From Cyclobacteriaceae bacterium (lineage in GTDB: Bacteria; Bacteroidota; Bacteroidia; Cytophagales; Cyclobacteriaceae), in the NCBI GenBank assembly GCA_019638285.1, contig JAHBUB010000004.1, forward strand, positions 62,001 through 126,000: a DNA stretch of 64,000 nucleotides. The letters are read 5' to 3'. The position numbers were made by a program, and so were the translations under genes. The notes beneath the pieces were generated by a model. The model was not told where the DNA came from. It saw only the letters and a list, made by a program, of their open reading frames with translations, and did no database searches. This document shows positions 18,116-26,855 of this stretch, piece by piece (the stretch's first letter is position 1; every line of letters starts with the position of its first letter).

Positions 18116-19864
18116 ATGAATAGAATTAGAAAATATGGAACAGGCCTGCTTATGACGGTTTTGATGCTGTTTACAGTGTCATCCTGCGACCTGACCAAAT
18201 TGGATATCAATAAGGATCCAAACAATCCGGCACAAGCCTCTTTGGATCTCTTGCTTACGAACGTGGAGTTGAACGCCTCGGCTACATTTGCTGATGGTCT
18301 AAACAATGCGACCATGGGTTTTATGGCAATAACTGACTCGTTTGATACGTTCAGTATGACCAACTCCTCTTTTAACGGTACGTGGAATTATTTGTACTCC
18401 AATCCGTTAAAAGATTTGGATGGTATGATTAAGGCTACCGCCCAGCAGCGTGCGGACGGAGCGGCTAACCCTTACTATGAGGGCATTGCCAAAGTGTTGA
18501 AGGCATACTACTTTAGTTTAATGGTGGACTTGTGGGGCAGTGTACCTTATACAGAGGCTTTTGCGGGAGATGCCGCGGAGCAAAACCTTGCTCCTGCTTT
18601 TGAGGATGGCGCCTCCATTTACCCTAAGTTGATTACACTTTTGGATGAGGCCGTTGCTCATTTTGCAGAGCCCAGTCCGGTAAGTGTGAAGGGGGATGTG
18701 ATCTATGGTGGAAGTGCCACCAAGTGGACCGCAGCCGCAAACTCACTTAAACTGAGATTATTGTTGCAAACCAGAAAAGTAAACACAGCAGAAGTAACCA
18801 CGGCCATTCAGAGTATGGTGACCAACAAAGTTCCTCTCATTACTACGGCAGATGGTGATTTTCAGTTTACTTTTGGTAACCTGAACAACCCGGACGATCG
18901 TCATCCCATGTATCAGGATGGCTACGCAGGGGGTGAGGCCGCCTACAATTATTTTGGACATCAGTTGATGTACGAAATGTTGGTTCCATTGGTTCCGGGC
19001 GGAACGGTTCCTGGTGACCCCAGAACACCATTCTACTTCAAACGTCAGACAGACATAGCGCTGAATCCTGATGATAATACGGACAAGCAAACCATGCCTT
19101 GCTCACAGCGCACAGATTGCGTCTATGGATATTTTGTATACAGCAATAAAGTAACCCAAGGCGTTTATGGCAAGGCCCCTAGCGCATTGACCACTGCAGA
19201 AACGAAGTATTTGGCTGGTTATTTTGGCCGTGATCGTTCTGACCCATCGGGAGTACCCAATGACAATCCAATCAGAACTACAGTAGGATTGTATCCGGCA
19301 GCTGGACTTTATGATGATAAGGCAGAACCTGCGGGTGGAAACCAAGGTCGTGGAGATGGTATTTTCCCGATGGTTACTACCTGGATGGTGAAGTTGTACC
19401 AGATTGAGGCTGCTTTGACACTGGGTGTTACAGGAATTGCACCAAGAACCCTGTTTGAGCAGGCCATGAGAGAGCAGTTTGCGAAAGTGAGCAGCTTTAC
19501 CTCAAAGGATCCAGATGCGGTTCCTATCAGTGATGCCAGTCGTGATGCATACATTGCAAAGTGGATGGATAAATACGATGCAGCATCTGACAAACTTAGT
19601 GTTGTGCTGAAGCAGGCTTGGTTTATGAACTTTGGAAACGGGTTTGAAATGTACAACGCTTTCAGAAGAACCAGTAGTGCAGGTGGTGTCAGTGGTTATC
19701 CCAATGACATACAGGCACCTATGCAGAAGGCCCGTCAGTTTCCTTTGAGAATACCTTACGCGCAGGATGAAATCAACCTGAATCCCGGTACGCCAAATGT
19801 TGTATATGACTTACCGGCCGATGCGATATTCTGGGATAAAAACCCATATCAATTCCCTAATTAA
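18116..19864 (+). CDS. SusD/RagB family nutrient-binding lipoprotein, first copy
   Basis: The surface lipoprotein that forms the lid over the SusC barrel. The 582 residues begin with a lipoprotein signal (basic start, hydrophobic core, lipobox ..VSSC at residues 22-25). SusD hallmarks follow: 'LDINKDPNNPAQAS', 'YYFSLMVDLWGSVPYTEA', 'AAANSLKLRLLLQTRKV' and the C-terminal 'WFMNFGNGFEMYNAFRR', with TPR-like helices implied. The frame is open from a TTG at 18101, but the ATG at 18116 sits correctly before the signal peptide. It lies two bases from the next lipoprotein gene, as one operon. Confidence 0.94.
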   Translation: MNRIRKYGTGLLMTVLMLFTVSSCDLTKLDINKDPNNPAQASLDLLLTNVELNASATFADGLNNATMGFMAITDSFDTFSMTNSSFNGTWNYLYSNPLKDLDGMIKATAQQRADGAANPYYEGIAKVLKAYYFSLMVDLWGSVPYTEAFAGDAAEQNLAPAFEDGASIYPKLITLLDEAVAHFAEPSPVSVKGDVIYGGSATKWTAAANSLKLRLLLQTRKVNTAEVTTAIQSMVTNKVPLITTADGDFQFTFGNLNNPDDRHPMYQDGYAGGEAAYNYFGHQLMYEMLVPLVPGGTVPGDPRTPFYFKRQTDIALNPDDNTDKQTMPCSQRTDCVYGYFVYSNKVTQGVYGKAPSALTTAETKYLAGYFGRDRSDPSGVPNDNPIRTTVGLYPAAGLYDDKAEPAGGNQGRGDGIFPMVTTWMVKLYQIEAALTLGVTGIAPRTLFEQAMREQFAKVSSFTSKDPDAVPISDASRDAYIAKWMDKYDAASDKLSVVLKQAWFMNFGNGFEMYNAFRRTSSAGGVSGYPNDIQAPMQKARQFPLRIPYAQDEINLNPGTPNVVYDLPADAIFWDKNPYQFPN

Positions 19865-19866
19865 AT

Positions 19867-21504
19867 ATGAAAAGTATGAAGACAATTAAATATTTATCAT
19901 TGACATTGGTTGGGATATTTATCCTGGTGGTGTCGTGTAAAGATGACAGGGAATTGGTTCCTGTCTGGGAAACCGGAGTAACTGCCTACGCGGAAGTAGC
20001 GGATGGCTCTGAAGACAATTTTGTATTTGGATTTCCAGCCATCGGAGTTACTTATGATTTCCAGTGGGTATCCGCAGACTCTAAGAGCACGGTAACTAAG
20101 ATTGATTTTTACGTGCTTTTTGATGAGCCATACGTAGATGGGGATGGCAACGATGCCATTGCTAACCATGGAGGCAGCACTGGTGTATATTGGAAATCCT
20201 TAGAAGGAGGCAATGTACCCGCTAACCGCGTGAACACAGCGGTTACTGTTACCCAGGCAGATGTTTACGAATTGTTCAAGACTGCAAAATACGATTATGG
20301 AAATGGTGAGATTGATGTGTTTGGGGCAACTCCCCAAAATACAGATCGCGATGTAACCAATCGTTTTGTAACGGACGATGCCATCACTGTTAAGTGGAAG
20401 TTGACGCTTTCTGACGGACGAGTAATGGGAGGGGTAGCCGGAGGCGAAGGCTGGTCACCCAGTGCCTGTACTGAATTGCCTGGCTCCAACTGTCTGTTGG
20501 CATGGTCTGTGGTAGATCCTGCAGACTCTGCACCAAAGGCAACTTTGAGCCTGAAGAGCGGCAAGAACCTGAAGGCTGCGGCAAAAGACACCGTATTTGT
20601 TTCTTTTAATAAGAAAGTGGCCAATGCACCTGCGCTTGCGCTTGCAGCAACGGCCGGGGGCGCCATCACTGGAACTATAGGTACTCCTGCATTGTACAAG
20701 ACTTCAGAGACTAAGTACTTTGCAGTGTATGAGGCACCTGCCGGCTATACCGGAGGAGTGAAAGTAACTGCATCGGGCTCAGCCACACCAGGAACGGCTC
20801 CATTTGGAGGCTTGGTTATGGCTGCGAAGAGTATTACTGTTAACGTGGATAACACAGCCCCGGAAGGAGTTGGCAACGGTAATATTTTCTTGGCGAAGAA
20901 TGGATCTGCTGTTATTAAGATGACCTTCAATGAGGCCATGAGCACAGTAGCAAAGGATTCGATTTACGTTACCATATCCGGTCAAAACATGGATGCGTTT
21001 GCTAATAAACGCATGACATTGGCTGCCGATGGAAAATCTGCCAGCATTACCTACAACTACAAAGACGCAGGTGATGATGCAACAGCAGGGCCAATGACAG
21101 TAGTTGTTGCAGGTGGTAAAGATGTGGCAGGGAATGCGTTGAGTATTCTCAACCAACCAGCCCTTACCATCGACTTGTTTACTCCTACGGGCGTTACGGT
21201 AACGTTGCCAGGTGCATATGACTTTGGTACACAGATTAAAATATCAAGTGCTACCATAACTAATGCAGGATCCACAAAAGGTACCATCTACTGGGTTGCT
21301 GTTGATGCTGGAGATCCAGCCCCTGTTCATCCGTACGACACGGACGATGCGGTAGCATCTGGAAGTTTCGCAGCTTCGGGTTCAGCACAATTCATAAATT
21401 TTGCACCTAATGGAAACTTTGATTTGTATTTCTATGCCGTGACAGACACAGGAAATAAGAGTGCTTATACCGTGGCTCCATTGAGCATTACGATGAATCC
21501 ATAG
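19867..21504 (+). CDS. SusD-associated multidomain lipoprotein with bacterial Ig-like domains, first copy
   Basis: Third gene of the operon, 545 aa. A lipoprotein signal ends at ..LVVSC (Cys near residue 24). Residues about 30-190 form a unique beta-rich domain. Residues about 215-440 carry two SbsA/Big-like Ig repeats, recognisable by 'VDNTAPEGVGNG', 'VIKMTFNEAMST' and 'GKDVAGNALS'. A C-terminal beta domain ends 'TDTGNKSAYTVAPLSITMNP'. The Ig part and C-terminus are clearly related to the protein at 26856-28478, while the N-terminal domains differ. By position it may be a surface ligand-binding partner of SusCD, like SusE/SusF (inference); no enzymatic motif is seen. Confidence 0.85.
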   Translation: MKSMKTIKYLSLTLVGIFILVVSCKDDRELVPVWETGVTAYAEVADGSEDNFVFGFPAIGVTYDFQWVSADSKSTVTKIDFYVLFDEPYVDGDGNDAIANHGGSTGVYWKSLEGGNVPANRVNTAVTVTQADVYELFKTAKYDYGNGEIDVFGATPQNTDRDVTNRFVTDDAITVKWKLTLSDGRVMGGVAGGEGWSPSACTELPGSNCLLAWSVVDPADSAPKATLSLKSGKNLKAAAKDTVFVSFNKKVANAPALALAATAGGAITGTIGTPALYKTSETKYFAVYEAPAGYTGGVKVTASGSATPGTAPFGGLVMAAKSITVNVDNTAPEGVGNGNIFLAKNGSAVIKMTFNEAMSTVAKDSIYVTISGQNMDAFANKRMTLAADGKSASITYNYKDAGDDATAGPMTVVVAGGKDVAGNALSILNQPALTIDLFTPTGVTVTLPGAYDFGTQIKISSATITNAGSTKGTIYWVAVDAGDPAPVHPYDTDDAVASGSFAASGSAQFINFAPNGNFDLYFYAVTDTGNKSAYTVAPLSITMNP

Positions 21505-21526
21505 ATAAGTTCATTTAACTGATTGA

Positions 21527-21558
21527 AGAGGCTGCCCTAAAAGGGGCAGCCTCTTTTT
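21527..21558 (+). terminator. Terminator of the first SusCD operon
   Basis: Arms AGAGGCTGCCC and GGGCAGCCTCT (21527-21537 and 21544-21554), a short AT-rich loop, then a run of Ts. Confidence 0.9.
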
Positions 21559-21936
21559 TTTACTATTTGTTTATGTGGTTGAACTGATGTAGTTAATGAA
21601 GAAATCCTATGATAAAAAGTGCAGTTTAAAGATTAACAAAGGCCACAAAAGGGGCATTGCCCATAAACTGACCCACTCCGATATAATTTTGATTTGCCCT
21701 CAAACTAAATAGCACCCACTTGTAAAAATTTTCCGGTGGAGAAAGCGAGTAGAATTCATCGATTATGACATAAGAATGGTTAAAATTATTTATAGACGGT
21801 ATAAACACGAAATGAATCACATTCATTAGGGACTTCCATAAGAACATTTACTCAGGCGGTACTGCTCTCTATCGCTTATTTATCCAATATTTGAGGCTAG
21901 TAATTTTTTTTTGACTTCTAACTAAACCCAAAACCT
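21559..21936. other. Intergenic region between the two SusCD operons
   Basis: About 380 bp. A 73-codon minus-strand frame (21626-21847) has no recognisable domain and is not supported as a gene. The final 40 bp contain a T-run and the string CTAACTAAACCC..ACCTATGA shared with the first operon's leader. No clear -33/-7 pair was found. Confidence 0.5.
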
Positions 21937-24900
21937 ATGATGAAGTTTTTATCCTTATGCTTCTCATTTTTTCTTGTGACTAATGTATGGGCACAAGAGC
22001 GAATGGTTTCCGGGAAAGTGACGGCCCAGGAAGATGGATCGGCACTCCCGGGAGTAAACGTGGTTCTGAAAGGGACCACCAATGGTGTAGTTACCGATTT
22101 TGACGGTAATTATCAATTAAGTGTACCTGCATCAGGTGGCACATTAGTATTTTCTTTTATTGGTTTCACTACCCAGGAAAATGCTATCGGACAACGCGCT
22201 GTGATTGATGTGCAGTTGAGAACGGACGTGCAGCAGCTTTCAGAAGTAGTAGTAACGGCACAAGGTATTGAGCGTGAGCGCAAGGCCCTTGGTTATGCAT
22301 CTACTACCATTTCAGCGGACGATCTTGCCGACAAACCAGAACAAGATCTTGGCCGTGCACTTCAAGGGCAAACTCCTGGTCTTCAGGTTTTGAGCTCTTC
22401 TGGATTAGCCGGATCAGGATCAAAGATCAATATTCGTGGTATCAGTTCTGTATCAGGAGATACACAACCACTATGGGTAGTAGACGGTGTGCCTATCAAC
22501 ACAGGAAGCAATGACTCAAACAAAGACTATAGAGATGGTCAGGTTGGACCCAATCGTTTCTTCGATTTGGATCCCAACAACGTAGAAAGCATTAATATTT
22601 TGCGTGGTTTGAGCGCCACTACACTCTATGGCTCATTGGGCCGCAATGGTGTGATTCTAGTGACCACCAAGACGGGATCACAGGACAAGAACGCAAGAAA
22701 ATTTGAGGCATCAGTAAGTCAATCATTATTCGTAACAGAGGCTGTGTTGCCTGAATTCCAAAACAAATGGGGAAATGGGTATGATGGTGACTACGGTGAG
22801 TTTTTAAGTAACTGGGGAAACGTTTTTAATGGACAATCTCCGGTAATAGCAGGCGGTAAAACACCTCCCCATCCATTTTATGAGTGGAGGGATAAATTCC
22901 CTGAATTTCCTGAGTTTGCTCAGGCCAGCGGATACATTCCTCAAGCCTATCCTGACAACGTAAAGAATATGTTTAAGAAGGGATCTGCATCAAATACTTC
23001 TCTTAGTATTGGAGGGCGTTCTGAATTTGGGAATTTGAATTTTGCCTATAGCCATCTTGATGAAAGTGGATATATACATAACAACAATGTGCAGCGCGAT
23101 AATTTTTCACTGGGAGGCAATGCTGACCTGACTGAAAAACTTAAAATGAGCGGCACATTTAACTACGTACGCTCGGAGTTCTCGACTCCTCCATCAGCCC
23201 CCGGCAACGGAAATGGTTCTATGGGTGGTGCTTCCGTATTTTCTAACCTGTTCTTTACGCCCAGAAATTTGGATATTACCAACTGGCCGTATCAAGATCC
23301 GATTACAGGAGGTAATGTGTACTACAGAAATAATAACGGGGTAGCCAATCCGAGATGGGTACTGAACAATGCGATTCAAACCTCTCTCACCAACCGCTTT
23401 TTCTCCAATATCAGTTTCAATTATGCAGTATCTGATTGGTTGAAAGTAAGTTACAGATTAGGTTTAGACACCTATGCAGAGAGACAGACTTATGAGGTGC
23501 AAAAAGGTGGTGTGGGAGTTCCTGCCATTATAGGTACCGGTATGTACAGGGTTATAAATGTAAACAATACCATCCTTGACCACTCTGCCATCGCCAATAT
23601 TCAGAAAAAACTAAATGCAGATCTGGAATTAAATGGTATCGTTGGATTAAATGCACGAACCGATGAGGTCGTGCAGTCAGGTATTGAAAGTACCCAACAA
23701 GTTGTATTTGGTTTGATGGAACACCGCAATTTTGCTACGAGCCAATCAAGAGATTTCAGAGACAACAATTTGAACTCTAGAAGAAGAAGAAGCTGGTATG
23801 GTGCCTATTTTGATGCGGGTTTGGGTTATAAAAACTTCCTGTACTTGAACGTGACCGGAAGAAATGACTGGACTACGACACTGGAGAAAGAAAACAATAG
23901 CTTATTCTACCCTGGTGTGAGTGCATCATTTATTCCTACAGCGGCATTCCCAAGTTTTGGTGCAGGGGTGCTTGACTTCTTGAAGGTACGGGTTGGATAC
24001 GGAACATCCGCTAATTTCCCTGATCCTTATAACACAAGGGCCACACTGCCGATTATAGCAGCTTACCAAAATGATAAGCTTGGTAATGTGCCAGTGCAAG
24101 GGCAGAATAGCCGTTTGGCCAATCGTAACCTGAAGCCTGAATTACAAACTGAATTGGAGTTTGGATTGGAAGGTCAGCTTTTGGAGAACCGTGCGAAAGT
24201 GGATCTTTCATACTATAATAGGACTGCAAAAGATCAGATTTTGGGCCGGTCATTAGATCCGTCTACGGGTTATACCCAAACGTTGATCAACGCAGGAGAG
24301 ATCTCCAACAAAGGAGTAGAGTTAGGACTCACCGTAACGCCTGTTCGCGGTGAAGTAGTTTGGAATGTACGGGGAAATTACACACGCAACGTAAGTAAAG
24401 TAGTAAGTTTACCAGAAGGATCTAAGGAGATTCTAATTTCCGGAAGTACTACCTTGGGAAACTTTGCCGTAGAGGGACAACCTTTCAACGTGATCAAAGG
24501 ACAAAGAGTGGTGCGTAATGCTGCAGGCCAGCCGCTAATAGATGGCGATAATAATTATGCGCTCAGTCCTGATTTGTACATCATTGGCGATCCAAATCCG
24601 GATTGGTTAGGATCCATTCTTTCTGATGTAAGTTGGAAAGGGGTCACTTTTGCTTTTCAAGTGGATTACGTACATGGAGGAGATATGTTCTCTAATACGA
24701 CAGCCGCCCTTATAGGACGTGGTGTATCCAGAGATCTTGAGAATTTCGACCCAGGTTTGCCATTGATTCTTCCAGGTGTAAAAGAGGCCGATGAGTCAAT
24801 CGTAAATCAAGGAATCTTAACGACTGCAGGAGTTTATTATATGCAGTCTATTTTGGAAAAAAATCCACAGGACAGAGCAATATATGATGCTACCCGAATC

Positions 24901-25143
24901 AGACTTCGTGAGGTTTCTTTGAGCTACAATATTCCTCAGAGTCTTATTTCAAAACTGTCGATCCGCAGTGCCAATATTTCATTGGTTGGAAACAATATGT
25001 GGTTCCGTGCTATAAACACACCAAAGTACACCCATGTTGATTTTGATCGTACACCATTTGGAACAGGCAACGGTGCAGGATTTGAATTCCTCGGAGGACC
25101 TTCGGCAAAAAGATATGGAGTGAACCTGAGATTAACATTCTAA
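21937..25143 (+). CDS. SusC/RagA family TonB-dependent outer-membrane transporter, second copy
   Basis: A 1068-residue paralogue of the first SusC with an intact start. The signal peptide is MMKFLSLCFSFFLVTNVWAQ, followed by the carboxypeptidase-regulatory-like domain ('GSALPGVNVVLKGTTNG'), the plug ('KINIRGISSVSGDTQPLWVV') and the barrel, ending 'YGVNLRLTF'. The N-terminal 85 residues are nearly identical in design to copy one, while the barrel loops diverge strongly, which suggests a different ligand. Eukaryote-type or glycan-degrading enzymes are absent nearby, so this is not a typical polysaccharide locus; peptides or other oligomers are equally possible. Confidence 0.95.
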   Translation: MMKFLSLCFSFFLVTNVWAQERMVSGKVTAQEDGSALPGVNVVLKGTTNGVVTDFDGNYQLSVPASGGTLVFSFIGFTTQENAIGQRAVIDVQLRTDVQQLSEVVVTAQGIERERKALGYASTTISADDLADKPEQDLGRALQGQTPGLQVLSSSGLAGSGSKINIRGISSVSGDTQPLWVVDGVPINTGSNDSNKDYRDGQVGPNRFFDLDPNNVESINILRGLSATTLYGSLGRNGVILVTTKTGSQDKNARKFEASVSQSLFVTEAVLPEFQNKWGNGYDGDYGEFLSNWGNVFNGQSPVIAGGKTPPHPFYEWRDKFPEFPEFAQASGYIPQAYPDNVKNMFKKGSASNTSLSIGGRSEFGNLNFAYSHLDESGYIHNNNVQRDNFSLGGNADLTEKLKMSGTFNYVRSEFSTPPSAPGNGNGSMGGASVFSNLFFTPRNLDITNWPYQDPITGGNVYYRNNNGVANPRWVLNNAIQTSLTNRFFSNISFNYAVSDWLKVSYRLGLDTYAERQTYEVQKGGVGVPAIIGTGMYRVINVNNTILDHSAIANIQKKLNADLELNGIVGLNARTDEVVQSGIESTQQVVFGLMEHRNFATSQSRDFRDNNLNSRRRRSWYGAYFDAGLGYKNFLYLNVTGRNDWTTTLEKENNSLFYPGVSASFIPTAAFPSFGAGVLDFLKVRVGYGTSANFPDPYNTRATLPIIAAYQNDKLGNVPVQGQNSRLANRNLKPELQTELEFGLEGQLLENRAKVDLSYYNRTAKDQILGRSLDPSTGYTQTLINAGEISNKGVELGLTVTPVRGEVVWNVRGNYTRNVSKVVSLPEGSKEILISGSTTLGNFAVEGQPFNVIKGQRVVRNAAGQPLIDGDNNYALSPDLYIIGDPNPDWLGSILSDVSWKGVTFAFQVDYVHGGDMFSNTTAALIGRGVSRDLENFDPGLPLILPGVKEADESIVNQGILTTAGVYYMQSILEKNPQDRAIYDATRIRLREVSLSYNIPQSLISKLSIRSANISLVGNNMWFRAINTPKYTHVDFDRTPFGTGNGAGFEFLGGPSAKRYGVNLRLTF

Positions 25144-25157
25144 ACTAGAAGTTGACT

Positions 25158-26837
25158 ATGAAAATAAGATATAAAATATTAAGTGTGATTGCAGTCATGG
25201 CGATAGTCGTGTCGTGCGATCTGAATAGGGATTTGGATAACCCTAATGAAGTAGGCATCAATGCCGCCAATCCCGATTTGATAATGAATAAAATTCAAGC
25301 CGATTTTGGTTTATTTTTTGCTAAAGTATCTGAGCCGAACGTGCGGAACGTATCTGAATTGGTAAGGATGAGGGCAATGACGGGTGCCAATACTTACAAA
25401 AGAGCATTTTCGCCCCCAGAGCAGAATGGTGTTTGGGAGGATGCGTATCAAAAGATACTTGTAAATATTGATGCCATGATTCCTTTGGCAACGGCAAGCC
25501 AGCAAAATGTACACCTCGGTGTGGCAAAGATTTTGAAGGCGTATGTGTATCTCACTTTGGTGGATATATTTGGAGATGTTCCTTACTCTCAGGCCCTGAA
25601 GGGAGATGAGGGAATTTTTAACCCTGAAGTTGACGGTGGCGCCTCCATTTACGCGGCTTCTATTGCGCTGCTGGCAGAAGCAAGAACTGACCTTGCCAAT
25701 ACAGCAGGCTCAGGTCTGGCTCGTGATATTTACTACAATGGGGATCGTGCAAAGTGGACGACATTGGCCAATTCACTGGAGTTGAAAGCACAGCTTAACC
25801 TGGCAGCTAAGGCCTCGAATGCAACGGCCGTGGCCGCGATAGATGCTTTGATAGCCGCAAATGACCTGATTGATACGGATGCTGAGGAGTTTACCTACAA
25901 GTATGGAACTTCACAAATTCCTGCTATTTCAAGAAGTCCGCTTTATCAGAGTTCTTATAGCATTAATGGAGGTACAGGACCCTACCTGGGAAATTATTTT
26001 ATGTTTCAAATGTACCGTGATCCAAACCTTGGTGTGCAGGATCCACGATGGAGATATTATTTCTATCGTCAGGCAGGCTCCAGAACTCAGATGCTAAAGG
26101 ATGATAATCAATCTGTCCCTTGTGCATTCAACTCGGCACCTGACCACTATGTGGCTGAAGGTCAGCCTTATTGCACCTTTGAGCCCGGATTTTATGGTCG
26201 TGATCATGGAAATGCGGATGGTAGCCCTGCGGATGGAAATGCCAAAACTGCTGCGGGTGTTTATCCTGCCGGAGGCCGTATCGATTTGAATGATGGCAAT
26301 CCGAATTACAGTGACAAAACACGACTCGGTCAGGGTGGAAACGGAGCGGGTATAGAGCCTATTTATATGAGCTGGTTTACCGACTTCATGAAGGCAGAGG
26401 TTGCATTGCGTATTAAATCAGATCCGGCTGCTGCCAAGGAGTTGATGCTAAGTGGTGTAAAGAAGTCAATTACACGCGTGCGAAGCTTCTCCAATGCATT
26501 GGGACAATCCTTGCCTGCAGGGCTTGAGCCTTCTGAGGTAACGTACACTGCTACCTTGGGCGCTTTCTATGATATAGCAGCAGATCAGTTGGACGTCATT
26601 TCAAAAGAGTATTACAAATCATTGTGGGGAAATGCGCTTGAAGCATATAATTTGTACCGCAGAACAGGCTCACCTAAAATGATGCAACCTACACGCTCGC
26701 CAGAAGGAGACGAGGGTGGCTTTGTGTATTCAATGTTCTACCCGGCAAATTTCGTGAACCTAAATGGTTCAGTAGAACAGAAGCCAGATAACTCTACCAG
26801 GGTATTCTGGGATGTGAATGGGTTCGAATTGCGTTAA
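25158..26837 (+). CDS. SusD/RagB family nutrient-binding lipoprotein, second copy
   Basis: 559 aa with a lipoprotein signal (MKIRYKILSVIAVMAIVVSC). SusD-type blocks are 'LDNPNEVGINAANPDL', 'LKAYVYLTLVDIFGDVPYSQ', 'TTLANSLELKAQLNLA' and 'EYYKSLWGNALEAYNLYRR'. The ATG at 25158 is preferred over the in-frame TTG at 25152. It starts 14 bp after susC and ends 18 bp before the next lipoprotein gene. Sequence relation to the first SusD is clear in the helical blocks but modest in the loops. Confidence 0.94.
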   Translation: MKIRYKILSVIAVMAIVVSCDLNRDLDNPNEVGINAANPDLIMNKIQADFGLFFAKVSEPNVRNVSELVRMRAMTGANTYKRAFSPPEQNGVWEDAYQKILVNIDAMIPLATASQQNVHLGVAKILKAYVYLTLVDIFGDVPYSQALKGDEGIFNPEVDGGASIYAASIALLAEARTDLANTAGSGLARDIYYNGDRAKWTTLANSLELKAQLNLAAKASNATAVAAIDALIAANDLIDTDAEEFTYKYGTSQIPAISRSPLYQSSYSINGGTGPYLGNYFMFQMYRDPNLGVQDPRWRYYFYRQAGSRTQMLKDDNQSVPCAFNSAPDHYVAEGQPYCTFEPGFYGRDHGNADGSPADGNAKTAAGVYPAGGRIDLNDGNPNYSDKTRLGQGGNGAGIEPIYMSWFTDFMKAEVALRIKSDPAAAKELMLSGVKKSITRVRSFSNALGQSLPAGLEPSEVTYTATLGAFYDIAADQLDVISKEYYKSLWGNALEAYNLYRRTGSPKMMQPTRSPEGDEGGFVYSMFYPANFVNLNGSVEQKPDNSTRVFWDVNGFELR

Positions 26838-26855
26838 CTAACTAAAGAAAGATTA

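Noticed and set aside
21626..21847. 73-codon minus-strand ORF between the SusCD operons
   Set aside because: No recognisable domain, low-complexity aromatic composition and a position in a promoter region.
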